Source of the DNA: Prevotellaceae bacterium
Lineage (GTDB): Bacteria; Bacteroidota; Bacteroidia; Bacteroidales; Bacteroidaceae
Direction: 5' to 3'
DNA: 13,621 bases
NCBI GenBank assembly: GCA_022508635.1
Contig: JAFLUV010000007.1
Location: 11,833-25,453 of the forward strand
The notes under the pieces were generated by a model. It saw nothing but the letters and a program-made list of their open reading frames with translations. It was not told the DNA's origin and ran no database searches. Of the stretch, positions 1-5,999 are shown in pieces. Each line of letters opens with the position of its first letter. Positions within the stretch are counted from its first letter, which is position 1. Position numbers and translations under genes: made by a program.

Positions 1-37
1 CCTATAGACGTTCTGAGCGATGAAGGTCTTGCAATGT

Positions 38-199
38 TTTGGCCTAATATGCAAAAAGTAGGCCTACAGTCCTTATAGTCTACGGTTTTTATAGCGTACA
101 GTCTTATAGTCTACTAGGCCTAGTCTACGGTTCTTATAGCGTATGGTATGGTTTGAATAAAAACTGGGCAGGTTGGACAAAAAGTAGGGCCTAGTAGAC
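38..199. repeat. Intergenic cluster of short direct and inverted repeats
   Basis: Bases 1-219 carry no recognisable gene. A 23-nt unit at 76-98 recurs at 121-143 with one mismatch. The 12-mer GTCTACTAGGCC (109-120) has a perfect inverted copy at 188-199. CTAGGCCTAG at 114-123 is a perfect palindrome. CAAAAAGTAGG followed by GCCTA or CCTA occurs near 52-66 and 178-193. The motif GGCCTAATATGCAAA (41-55) appears again, inverted, at 7983-7997. The copies are direct and inverted mixtures without regular spacers, so this is not a CRISPR array. It resembles a family of dispersed palindromic intergenic repeats; its left edge lies outside the window, and the function is unknown. Confidence 0.6.
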
Positions 200-219
200 A
201 AAAACTGAAATAGTAATGA

Positions 220-255
220 AAGAAGTCCCCAACCAATCAAGGTCGGGGACTTCTT
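220..255 (-). terminator. Hairpin terminator of rplS
   Basis: Arms 220-234 and 241-255 form a 15-bp stem with a 6-nt loop. Read as minus-strand RNA the only non-Watson-Crick pair is a G-U wobble, whereas the plus-strand RNA would have an A-C mismatch, so the structure suits the minus-strand transcript. It lies about 45 nt past the rplS stop. The U-tract is poor on the minus strand, so termination efficiency is uncertain. Confidence 0.7.
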
Positions 256-299
256 CTTTGTTCTTTCGTGAACCAGATACAGAAGGATAGAGTAGGAGA

Positions 300-668
300 C
301 TATGCTTCCTTCTGTGCACTGACGCGCTTCTCGGCGATGCGAGCCTTCTTACCTGTGAGGTTGCGCAGGTAGTAGAGTTTTGCACGACGTACCTTACCAA
401 CCTTGTTCACTTGAATGCTGTCGATGTTAGGACTGTTGATGGGGAAAATACGTTCCACGCCAACGGTACCGGAAATTTTGCGAACAGTGAAGCGCTTGTT
501 CTCTCCGTGGCCGCTTATCTTGATGCAGACACCACGATAGAGCTGGATACGCTCCTTGTTACCTTCGACAATTTTGTAAGCAATGGTTACAGTGTCACCT
601 GCCTTGAATGAGGGGTGGCTCTTACCAGTTGCGAATGCTTCTTCAGCAATTTTGATTAAATCAGCCAT
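300..668 (-). CDS. rplS: 50S ribosomal protein L19
   Basis: A 122-residue protein matching ribosomal protein L19, which sits at the 30S-50S interface of the ribosome. Visible family hallmarks are the N-terminal HPSFKAGDTVTIAYKI segment, ERIQLYRGVCIKISGHG, then GVERIFPINSPNIDSIQV and the basic KVRRAKLYYLRNLTGKKARI tail. I chose the ATG at 668 because the protein then begins MADLIKIAEEAF, the usual start in Bacteroidota. The frame stays open upstream to 761 with in-frame ATGs at 713 and 707, but those extensions do not look like L19. No Shine-Dalgarno is present, and the bases before the start are A/T-rich. The gene stands alone, with a promoter-like box about 90 nt upstream and a hairpin downstream. 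Confidence 0.97.
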   Translation of the reverse strand: MADLIKIAEEAFATGKSHPSFKAGDTVTIAYKIVEGNKERIQLYRGVCIKISGHGENKRFTVRKISGTVGVERIFPINSPNIDSIQVNKVGKVRRAKLYYLRNLTGKKARIAEKRVSAQKEA

Positions 669-753
669 AATGCTTATTTGTTTTAAAATTGTTTGTCGAT
701 CGCTCATAGGCATAACAGGTCTCTCTTTTCCTGCCAGCGACCTATGGGAAAGC
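669..753 (-). promoter_or_regulatory. Candidate structured 5' leader of rplS
   Basis: If transcription starts just after the -7 box at 759-766, rplS has a leader of about 85 nt. In the minus-strand RNA CATAGG (746-741) can pair with CCTATG (710-705), or AGGTC (743-739) can pair with GACCT (721-717). The two helices share bases 741-743 and so exclude each other. Ribosomal protein operons often carry autoregulatory leaders, but I do not recognise a named family here, and these short helices could arise by chance. Confidence 0.35.
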
Positions 754-758
754 GGGTG

Positions 759-766
759 CAAAGATA
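759..766 (-). promoter_or_regulatory. Bacteroidota -7 promoter box for rplS
   Basis: The minus strand reads TATCTTTG, an exact match to TAnnTTTG, the -7 element of the Bacteroidota primary sigma factor. Only a T-rich CTTT lies about 20 nt upstream in the -33 position. Predicted start is near 752-755. Confidence 0.65.
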
Positions 767-829
767 CGATAAAAAGTTGAAAGAAGAAAGTTTAGACTCG
801 AAACTTTTCGCTTTTTGCTGGAAAATGTT

Positions 830-837
830 TATTTTTG
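830..837 (+). promoter_or_regulatory. -7 promoter box for the 5'-nucleotidase domain gene
   Basis: TATTTTTG fits TAnnTTTG, with TTTTCG 19 nt upstream as a weak -33 element. The predicted start, near 843, falls just before the ATG at 847. The mRNA would then be nearly leaderless, or the true start could be the in-frame ATG at 859 or 871. Confidence 0.5.
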
Positions 838-846
838 TGTCCTAAA

Positions 847-1599
847 ATGCACAGAAAGATGCTGAGAAAGATGTTGCTTTTGTTGTTGGTTTCCCATTTG
901 TCGGGTTTGCAGGCACAGGATTGTAAGGTTCTCTCTCTTTGTCGGGAGCATGTGGAAGTGACTTCACAGTCGGACGCTATACTGTTGTCGGAGGCTGCTG
1001 CTCTCGTTGCACCATACGAGGCTTGTGCGGACAGTATAATGGATCAAGTGCTTGGCTTGAGTCGCGTGACGATGTCAAAGGGAAGGCCTGAGAGTCTGCT
1101 CGGCAACTGGGTGGCGGATGTGATGGTGGAAGGTGGCACGGCTACTGGTTTGGATCCTGCTGACATGGGATTGTTCAATCTGAGTGGCTTGCGCAATAGT
1201 ATGCCTGAGGGTATTGTACGCTGCGGTGACGTTATGCTTATCTCTCCTTTTGAGAATTATTTGGTTGTGCTTGAGATGAGGGGTTCTGACCTGTTAAAGC
1301 TGATGAAGAATATCGCTACTGTAGGAGGTGAGGGCGTGAGCAGTAGTGTGCGTATGGAAATCTCTGCTGATGGTCGTCTGCTTTCCTGCACTATTGGAGG
1401 TGAGAAGATTCATTCGCGCCGCATATATACGGTGGCAACCACTGACTACCTGGCCGATGGCAACGATGGCATGACTGCTCTTCGCAAAGCTGTGAAACGA
1501 CATGACATAGGCGTTTTGGCACGGGATGTGATGATGGAGTATGTACTAAAACACAGAATTATAGATAGTAAGATAGAAGGCAGGATTGTTGTCAAGTGA
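847..1599 (+). CDS. Exported 5'-nucleotidase C-terminal domain protein
   Basis: A 250-residue protein with an N-terminal signal peptide (hydrophobic LLLLLV core, probable signal peptidase I site after LQA). The rest is a 5'-nucleotidase C-terminal domain, the nucleoside-binding half of UshA-like enzymes. Visible hallmarks are ESLLGNWVADVM (82-93), NLSGLRNSMPEG (111-122), PFENYLVVLEMRG (134-146) and TTDYLADGNDGM (198-209). These correspond to the GLR, PFxN and GxDG substrate-pocket motifs of the family. The metallophosphatase half with its metal-binding Asp, His and Asn residues is absent, so this protein should not hydrolyse nucleotides alone. Many Bacteroidales encode the two halves as neighbouring genes, but here the neighbours are rplS and a ferredoxin. 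A TTG at 835 could extend the frame but overlaps the -7 box. ATGs at 859 and 871 are alternative starts. Confidence 0.85.
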   Translation: MHRKMLRKMLLLLLVSHLSGLQAQDCKVLSLCREHVEVTSQSDAILLSEAAALVAPYEACADSIMDQVLGLSRVTMSKGRPESLLGNWVADVMVEGGTATGLDPADMGLFNLSGLRNSMPEGIVRCGDVMLISPFENYLVVLEMRGSDLLKLMKNIATVGGEGVSSSVRMEISADGRLLSCTIGGEKIHSRRIYTVATTDYLADGNDGMTALRKAVKRHDIGVLARDVMMEYVLKHRIIDSKIEGRIVVK

Positions 1600-1681
1600 G
1601 GTGTAAGGGCTGGGAAATAGTGTAAGAAACGTGAAGACGCTTGGGTCTTGTGTCAAGGAAAGCTATCAGGGTATAAAAGAT

Positions 1682-1736
1682 TTAGGGAACAGATGTCTCG
1701 CTCAAGGCATGAGGCTCTGTTCCCTAAGTCTTTTTT
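1682..1736. terminator. Bidirectional hairpin terminator between convergent genes
   Basis: Arms 1682-1693 and 1716-1727 form a perfect 12-bp stem (TTAGGGAACAGA and its complement) around a 22-nt loop that can itself fold a 4-bp helix. On the plus strand it is followed by TTTTTT (1731-1736), terminating the 5'-nucleotidase gene. On the minus strand it is followed by ATCTTTTATA, terminating the ferredoxin 27 nt after its stop. Confidence 0.9.
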
Positions 1737-1753
1737 GTATTTCTATTCTCTTT

Positions 1754-1918
1754 TTACAGAGAGATAGCGCCGCTGGGGCAAGCATCTGCGCAGGTACCGC
1801 ATTCGGTGCACTGCTCAGGGTCGATAGAATACTTTTCGCCCTCGGAGATAGCTCCTACGGGACATTCGTCGATACATGTGCCACAAGCAACACAATCATC
1901 ACTAATTACGTAAGCCAT
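1754..1918 (-). CDS. 2[4Fe-4S] bacterial-type ferredoxin
   Basis: A 54-residue protein, complete at the usual length of a clostridial-type ferredoxin. It begins MAYVISDDCVACGTC and ends GAISL. Two CxxCxxCxxxCP motifs are present, with cysteines 9, 12, 15, 19 and 37, 40, 43, 47, enough to ligate two [4Fe-4S] clusters. Family members are cytoplasmic low-potential electron carriers, for example for pyruvate:ferredoxin oxidoreductase in anaerobes; the partner here is not visible. The gene is monocistronic, with its own promoter (-7 box 1973-1980) and a hairpin downstream. The plus-strand frame across it is a shadow. Confidence 0.96.
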   Translation of the reverse strand: MAYVISDDCVACGTCIDECPVGAISEGEKYSIDPEQCTECGTCADACPSGAISL

Positions 1919-1972
1919 AATCTTTGATTAAAGTTTTTAGATTATTATTATGATTATTTCTAATTCTGTCTG

Positions 1973-2005
1973 CAAAGGTAACTAAAAATAGTGATAGGTA
2001 CAATA
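1973..2005 (-). promoter_or_regulatory. Promoter of the ferredoxin gene
   Basis: On the minus strand TACCTTTG (1980-1973) matches TAnnTTTG exactly, and TATTG (2005-2001) sits 20 nt upstream as the -33 element. The predicted 5' UTR is about 48 nt and A/T-rich. This is the best-formed promoter in the window. Its -33 region overlaps a plus-strand near-match, TATCTTTC at 2004-2011, that could serve the divergent PorT-like gene. Confidence 0.7.
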
Positions 2006-2087
2006 TCTTTCGCAGACTTTTTTCGTCCTTATCATCAAAAACAATGATTCAGGCAATAAAACAGCGGCTTGATACGTTATTATCGTG

Positions 2088-2804
2088 ATGCGAACAATCA
2101 CAACGAGGAGTTTTTCTTTGCTCATCCTGTTTCTCTTCGCCCTGAGCTTGGCTGCGCAGGAGCGCAAGGTGCAGAACCGTCCGTACATTGACCAACGGCG
2201 GCTACACTATGGTTTCCTCCTTGGCCTTCATTTGCAGGATCTCGAGCTGGAGAACAATGGCTACATTGACCCTGAGACGGGCGAACAGTGGTATTCCGAG
2301 ATAGATAACTACAGCCCTGGGTTCACGGTAGGTGTGCTTGGTGATCTCCGCTTGAACAATCATCTTTCCCTGCGCTTTTCGCCGACTATACATTTCGGAC
2401 AGAAGCATGCTGTCTATCATGAGCAGAGGAGTGGTTCCGACAGCACGCAGGTGTTCAAGAGTACCTATATCTCTTTCCCCGTTGACTTGAAGTTTGCCGC
2501 ACCGCGCTACAATAACTTCCGTCCCTATCTCATTGCTGGTGTCAGCCCTACGGTGGATCTTACTGCACGCAAGCATGATGCGTTGCGCCTCAAGCCGTTC
2601 GACATTTACTTGGAGGTAGGTATGGGCTGTGACATCTATTTGCCTTACTTTAAGCTCATCCCCGAGCTCAAGTTCTGTTTTGGCCTCTTGGATGTCATTC
2701 ACAAGGATCGTAGCGACCTTATCGACGGTACTCTGCTCAAGTACACTCGCAGTGTCAATGGTGCCCATAGCAAGATGATTGTCTTGACGTTTAATTTCGA
2801 GTAG
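2088..2804 (+). CDS. porT: PorT-family outer-membrane beta-barrel protein
   Basis: A 238-residue protein with a clear signal peptide (MRTITTRSF, then a hydrophobic core, cleavage probably after SLAA). The mature part has the alternating pattern of an outer-membrane beta-barrel, for example HYGFLLGLHLQDLEL, FTVGVLGDLRLNNHLSLRFSP, FRPYLIAGVSPTVDL and the C-terminal strand MIVLTFNFE, which ends in an aromatic-acidic pair. The start RPYIDQRRLHYGFLLGLHL and the overall length fit PorT, an outer-membrane component needed for the type IX secretion system in Porphyromonas gingivalis. PorT-like proteins also occur in relatives lacking a proven type IX system, and no other por genes lie in this window, so a role in secretion is not shown. 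A GTG at 2085 is an alternative start. The upstream region is shared with the divergent ferredoxin gene. Confidence 0.82.
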   Translation: MRTITTRSFSLLILFLFALSLAAQERKVQNRPYIDQRRLHYGFLLGLHLQDLELENNGYIDPETGEQWYSEIDNYSPGFTVGVLGDLRLNNHLSLRFSPTIHFGQKHAVYHEQRSGSDSTQVFKSTYISFPVDLKFAAPRYNNFRPYLIAGVSPTVDLTARKHDALRLKPFDIYLEVGMGCDIYLPYFKLIPELKFCFGLLDVIHKDRSDLIDGTLLKYTRSVNGAHSKMIVLTFNFE

Positions 2805-2818
2805 CTATCGCTACAAAA

Positions 2819-2917
2819 ATGGCGGGAAACTCATTGACACCCGAGCAGCAGGAATGGATTCTATTGATAATGCTTGTTTACCATACTGAAGGTAACGTAT
2901 CACCTCCCTTTTGGTAA
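2819..2917 (+). CDS. Possible 32-residue small protein
   Basis: An ATG preceded by CTACAAAAA begins 14 nt after the PorT-like stop and opens a 32-codon frame. The product starts MAGNSLTPEQQEW and has a short hydrophobic stretch ILLIMLV. I recognise no family. The tight spacing and A-rich upstream sequence favour translation with the preceding gene, but a frame this short occurs easily by chance. The rest of the 2805-3105 gap holds an inverted repeat and the next gene's promoter. Confidence 0.2.
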   Translation: MAGNSLTPEQQEWILLIMLVYHTEGNVSPPFW

Positions 2918-2972
2918 CAACTCACCATTTTCCAAGAAGGATTACTGGGCTTCTTTATCGTACAGAACATGC

Positions 2973-2999
2973 CGTTTTATGCATGAAAAGTATAAAACG
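2973..2999. repeat. Inverted repeat upstream of the trpB2 promoter
   Basis: CGTTTTAT (2973-2980) and ATAAAACG (2992-2999) form a perfect 8-bp inverted repeat with an 11-nt spacer. It lies about 55 nt upstream of the -7 box at 3055. It could be an operator or a weak end-of-transcript hairpin for the preceding gene; there is no U-tract on the plus strand. Confidence 0.35.
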
Positions 3000-3054
3000 C
3001 TGCTTGTTGCCTTATATTTTCCTCCTTTATGGCTTCACTTTGCACTTTATTTTG

Positions 3055-3062
3055 TACCTTTG
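3055..3062 (+). promoter_or_regulatory. -7 promoter box for trpB2
   Basis: TACCTTTG matches TAnnTTTG exactly and is followed by a predicted leader of about 37 nt to the ATG at 3106. No convincing -33 element lies at the expected distance; a TTTG at 3039-3042 is too close. Confidence 0.55.
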
Positions 3063-3105
3063 TTCCGGATTCATCGTAAACTATACACTTAATGAGCTAA
3101 GTAAA

Positions 3106-4473
3106 ATGAAAGAGAACATTCCCTACAAGATTTATCTGAGCGAAGAAGAAATGCCCACTCAGTGGTACAATGTGCGTGCCGACATGAAGGTAAAGCCGGC
3201 ACCCTTGCTGAATCCCGGCACAGGCAAGCCCCTTACGGCTGCGGAGATGGAGCCCATCTTCTGCAAGGCGCTCGTAGCACAGGAGCTTGACAACGACACA
3301 CGATGGTTCGACATCCCCGGAGAGGTGCTCGGCTTCTACAAGATGTTCCGTCCGAGTCCCCTCGTTCATGCCAAGTTCCTGGAACAGGCACTTGGTACGC
3401 CCGCTAAGATATTCTACAAGTTTGAAGGCAACAACACCAGTGGCAGCCACAAACTGAACTCCGCCATTGCGCAAGCCTACTATGCCAAGGAGCAAGGCTT
3501 GAAAGGCGTCACCACCGAAACGGGAGCCGGCCAGTGGGGTACTGCCCTGAGCATGGCTTGCCAGTACTTCGGTCTCGACTGCAAGGTCTACATGGTAAAG
3601 TGCTCCTACGAGCAGAAGCCTTTCCGCCGTGAAGTTATCCGCACCTATGGTGCCAGCATCGTTCCCTCGCCCAGTGACACCACACAGGTGGGGCGCAAGA
3701 TTCTGGCAGAGCATCCTGGTACGACGGGCTCGCTCGGCTGTGCCATCTCCGAGGCTGTGGAAGCGGCAGTGACTAACGAAGGCTATCGCTACGAGCTGGG
3801 CAGCGTGCTTAGTCAAGTACTCTTGCACCAGACAATCATTGGCCTTGAAGTACAGAAAGCTCTTAAAAAGTATGACATCAAGCCCGACGTCCTCATCGGT
3901 TGCACCGGTGGCGGCAGTAACCTTGGCGGCTTTGCATCGCCGTTCCTCGGCGAAATGCTGCGTGGCGAGGCAAGCTACAAAATCATCGGTGCAGAACCCG
4001 CATCTTGTCCCAGCTTCACGCGAGGCGTCTATGCCTACGATTTCTGCGATACGGGTATGATTTGTCCTTTGGCAAAGATGTACACCATAGGCAGTCAGTT
4101 TATTCCCTCTGCCAATCATGCAGGCGGACTTCGTTTCCACGGCATGAGCCCCATCCTTTCCGAACTTTATGACCAGGGGCTATTTGAGGCTCGGGCCTAT
4201 GAGCAGACTTCCGTCTTCGAAGCAGCAGAAATTTTTGCCCGCGCCGAAGGCATACTGCCTGCACCCGAGAGTAGCCATGCCATCCGTGCAGCTATTGACG
4301 AAGCCCTTAAGTGTAAGGAAACGGGCGAGGAGAAAGTGATCGTGTTCAATCTTTCGGGTACCGGTTACTTCGATCTCTATGCCTACAAAGCCTACAATGA
4401 CGGCACGATGAACGACTACATCCCCACTGACGAGGAAATCGCCGCTGCCATCGAGAAGCTCCCGAAGGTATAG
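3106..4473 (+). CDS. trpB: Tryptophan synthase beta chain, TrpB2 type
   Basis: A 455-residue pyridoxal-phosphate enzyme of the TrpB2 (TrpB-like) family, longer than the roughly 400-residue TrpB1. TrpB makes tryptophan from indole and serine. Visible motifs are FRPSPL (81-86), GNNTSGSHKLNSA (108-120) with Lys116 as the expected Schiff-base lysine, TETGAGQWG (137-145) with Glu138 as the expected catalytic acid, and GCTGGGSN (265-272), the phosphate-binding glycine loop. The N-terminal YLSEEEMPTQWYNVRAD segment and the PLLNPGTGKPL stretch are typical of TrpB2. The ATG at 3106 follows AAGTAAA and fits the family start; the frame is open back to 2911, but that stretch overlaps the promoter and looks non-coding. 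No trpA or other trp gene is adjacent, so it may salvage indole or act on another beta-replacement substrate; this is inference. Confidence 0.93.
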   Translation: MKENIPYKIYLSEEEMPTQWYNVRADMKVKPAPLLNPGTGKPLTAAEMEPIFCKALVAQELDNDTRWFDIPGEVLGFYKMFRPSPLVHAKFLEQALGTPAKIFYKFEGNNTSGSHKLNSAIAQAYYAKEQGLKGVTTETGAGQWGTALSMACQYFGLDCKVYMVKCSYEQKPFRREVIRTYGASIVPSPSDTTQVGRKILAEHPGTTGSLGCAISEAVEAAVTNEGYRYELGSVLSQVLLHQTIIGLEVQKALKKYDIKPDVLIGCTGGGSNLGGFASPFLGEMLRGEASYKIIGAEPASCPSFTRGVYAYDFCDTGMICPLAKMYTIGSQFIPSANHAGGLRFHGMSPILSELYDQGLFEARAYEQTSVFEAAEIFARAEGILPAPESSHAIRAAIDEALKCKETGEEKVIVFNLSGTGYFDLYAYKAYNDGTMNDYIPTDEEIAAAIEKLPKV

Positions 4474-4508
4474 CCACCATAATTATACTTTAGGATTTTA
4501 AGAAAACT

Positions 4509-4549
4509 TGCAGGAGGCAGACATCATTGAGAGACGTCTGTCTCCTGCA
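4509..4549 (+). terminator. Stem-loop after trpB2, possible terminator
   Basis: Arms 4509-4522 and 4536-4549 form a 14-bp stem with a 13-nt loop. As plus-strand RNA the one irregular pair is a G-U wobble; as minus-strand RNA it would be an A-C mismatch, so the structure suits the plus transcript. It starts about 35 nt after the trpB2 stop. The following bases, TGTTCTTGG, are only weakly U-rich, so it may stabilise an mRNA end or partly separate trpB2 from the flavoprotein gene. Confidence 0.5.
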
Positions 4550-4609
4550 TGTTCTTGGAGAACATTACATATACCGGACAGTTCCATACAGCGAAACTTT
4601 GAACAGAAC

Positions 4610-5803
4610 ATGATGCAGACAGTGGTAGTAGGTGGCGGTGCGGCAGGATTCTTCTTGGCAATCAACCTGAAGGAAATGGTGCCGGAGATGGACGTCACTA
4701 TCTTGGAGCGCAGCCAGCATGTGCTGGCTAAGGTCAAGGTCTCCGGCGGTGGCCGTTGCAACTGTACTAATTCCTTTGCTGCGGTGCGCGATTTGTCGAC
4801 CGTCTATCCTCGAGGGCACCGCCTGATGAAGCGTTTGTTTAAGCAGTTTGATTACCGTGACGCTTACGAGTGGTTTGAACGCCATGGTGTTCGTCTGACG
4901 ACGCAGGACGACGACTGCGTGTTCCCGGCTTCTCAGGATTCATGCTCCGTTATCGACTGCTTTTTGGCAGAGGCACGTCGACACCGGATAAAAATACGGA
5001 CAGGGGTCAGCATCACTTCGCTTGATGATTTATGCAACTACGATGCCGTAGCCATCTGTACCGGCGGGCAGCCGCGTGCAGAAAGGCTGCAATGGCTGGC
5101 GGCAACGGGGCATGAGATAATACAGCCGGTGCCGTCGCTCTTTACGCTGAGTATTGCTGATGAAGCCTTGCACACGCTGATGGGTACAGTGGTTGAGGAT
5201 GTGCAGCTTGGTATTCCCGGCACGAAGCTGCGTGCAAGCGGGCCGCTTTTGATCACTCACTGGGGCATTAGCGGACCGGGGACGCTGCGTTTGTCAAGCT
5301 ATGCGGCACGTTTTCTAAGTGAGTCGGACTATCGGGTACCACTGACCATCAATTGGACGGGACAACGGGAGTTGGAAGTCAAGGAACTGCTGACGACCAT
5401 TGCTGCCCGGCATCCGCAAAAGCAGCTCTCGACAATACGTCCTTGCGGTCTTCCGGCACGCCTTTGGGACTATCTGCTCACGAAAACCCTTGGTCAGCGT
5501 TCGCAGAATCGCTGGCAGAGCCTGAACGAAAAGGAGTTGAACAGATTGGCCAATGCGTTGACGAACGACACGTACCAGACAGCAGGCCGTGCCGCTTTTC
5601 GCGATGAGTTCGTCACCTGTGGCGGTGTCTCACTGGCCAGCGTAAATCCTTCCACCCTTGAAAGTCGCACGTTCCCTGGTCTTTATTTTGCAGGAGAGGT
5701 GTTGGACATCGACGGCATAACTGGCGGATTTAACTTTCAGGCAGCCTGGACCACGGCCTACGTTGCTGCCAGCAGCATTGCCGTCCGCTGTCAAGCTTCT
5801 TGA
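4610..5803 (+). CDS. BaiN/HI0933-type FAD-dependent oxidoreductase
   Basis: A 397-residue flavoprotein of the HI0933/BaiN family (NAD(P)/FAD-dependent oxidoreductases, usually about 400 residues). Seen in order: an N-terminal Rossmann fold VVVGGGAAGFFLAINL (5-20) for FAD; KVKVSGGGRCNCTN (41-54), the family signature; VFPASQDSCSVIDCFL; and near the C terminus FAGEVLDIDGITGGFNFQ (360-377), the second FAD-contacting signature. No signal peptide is present, so it is cytoplasmic. The physiological substrate of most family members is unknown; BaiN itself is implicated in bile-acid metabolism, but that cannot be transferred here. The ATG at 4610 (or 4613) gives the typical MQTVVVGGG start; the frame is open upstream to 4508 but that part overlaps the stem-loop. 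No strong -7 box is seen. It may be read through from trpB2. Confidence 0.9.
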   Translation: MMQTVVVGGGAAGFFLAINLKEMVPEMDVTILERSQHVLAKVKVSGGGRCNCTNSFAAVRDLSTVYPRGHRLMKRLFKQFDYRDAYEWFERHGVRLTTQDDDCVFPASQDSCSVIDCFLAEARRHRIKIRTGVSITSLDDLCNYDAVAICTGGQPRAERLQWLAATGHEIIQPVPSLFTLSIADEALHTLMGTVVEDVQLGIPGTKLRASGPLLITHWGISGPGTLRLSSYAARFLSESDYRVPLTINWTGQRELEVKELLTTIAARHPQKQLSTIRPCGLPARLWDYLLTKTLGQRSQNRWQSLNEKELNRLANALTNDTYQTAGRAAFRDEFVTCGGVSLASVNPSTLESRTFPGLYFAGEVLDIDGITGGFNFQAAWTTAYVAASSIAVRCQAS

Positions 5804-5999
5804 ACCGCAATTGTGGGGTCTTACTCCTTTGAAACATGCTTAGAGTGAGTCTGACGAATTCAAGATAGCGTTAATTTATCATCATTGCCTTACACTAAGA
5901 CAAGGCCAGCTGCCAGGGCAGCCCCACACAAATGAAACCAAATCCTGGTGACTTGGGGAGATCGTGTGTCAAGAGTATAGGGAGGAATGGGGCAATACT

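Noticed and set aside
66..143. CRISPR array
   Set aside because: There are only two similar 23-nt units with a 22-nt gap, mixed with inverted copies, and no cas genes are present.
1631..1927. Plus-strand open frame of 98 codons
   Set aside because: It runs through the terminator hairpin and lies opposite the ferredoxin, whose eight cysteines decide the coding strand.
2202..2768. Minus-strand open frame of 188 codons
   Set aside because: It is antisense to the PorT-like gene and has no promoter, signal or known motif.
2911..3105. N-terminal extension of TrpB2 by 65 residues
   Set aside because: The stretch covers the promoter box and inverted repeat, and the family start matches the ATG at 3106.
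3097..4140. Minus-strand open frame of 347 codons
   Set aside because: It is antisense to trpB2, whose motifs are clear, and has no recognisable family features.
4509..4549. Tryptophan attenuator upstream of the flavoprotein gene
   Set aside because: There is no leader peptide with tryptophan codons and no alternative pairing, and the stem follows rather than precedes trpB2.
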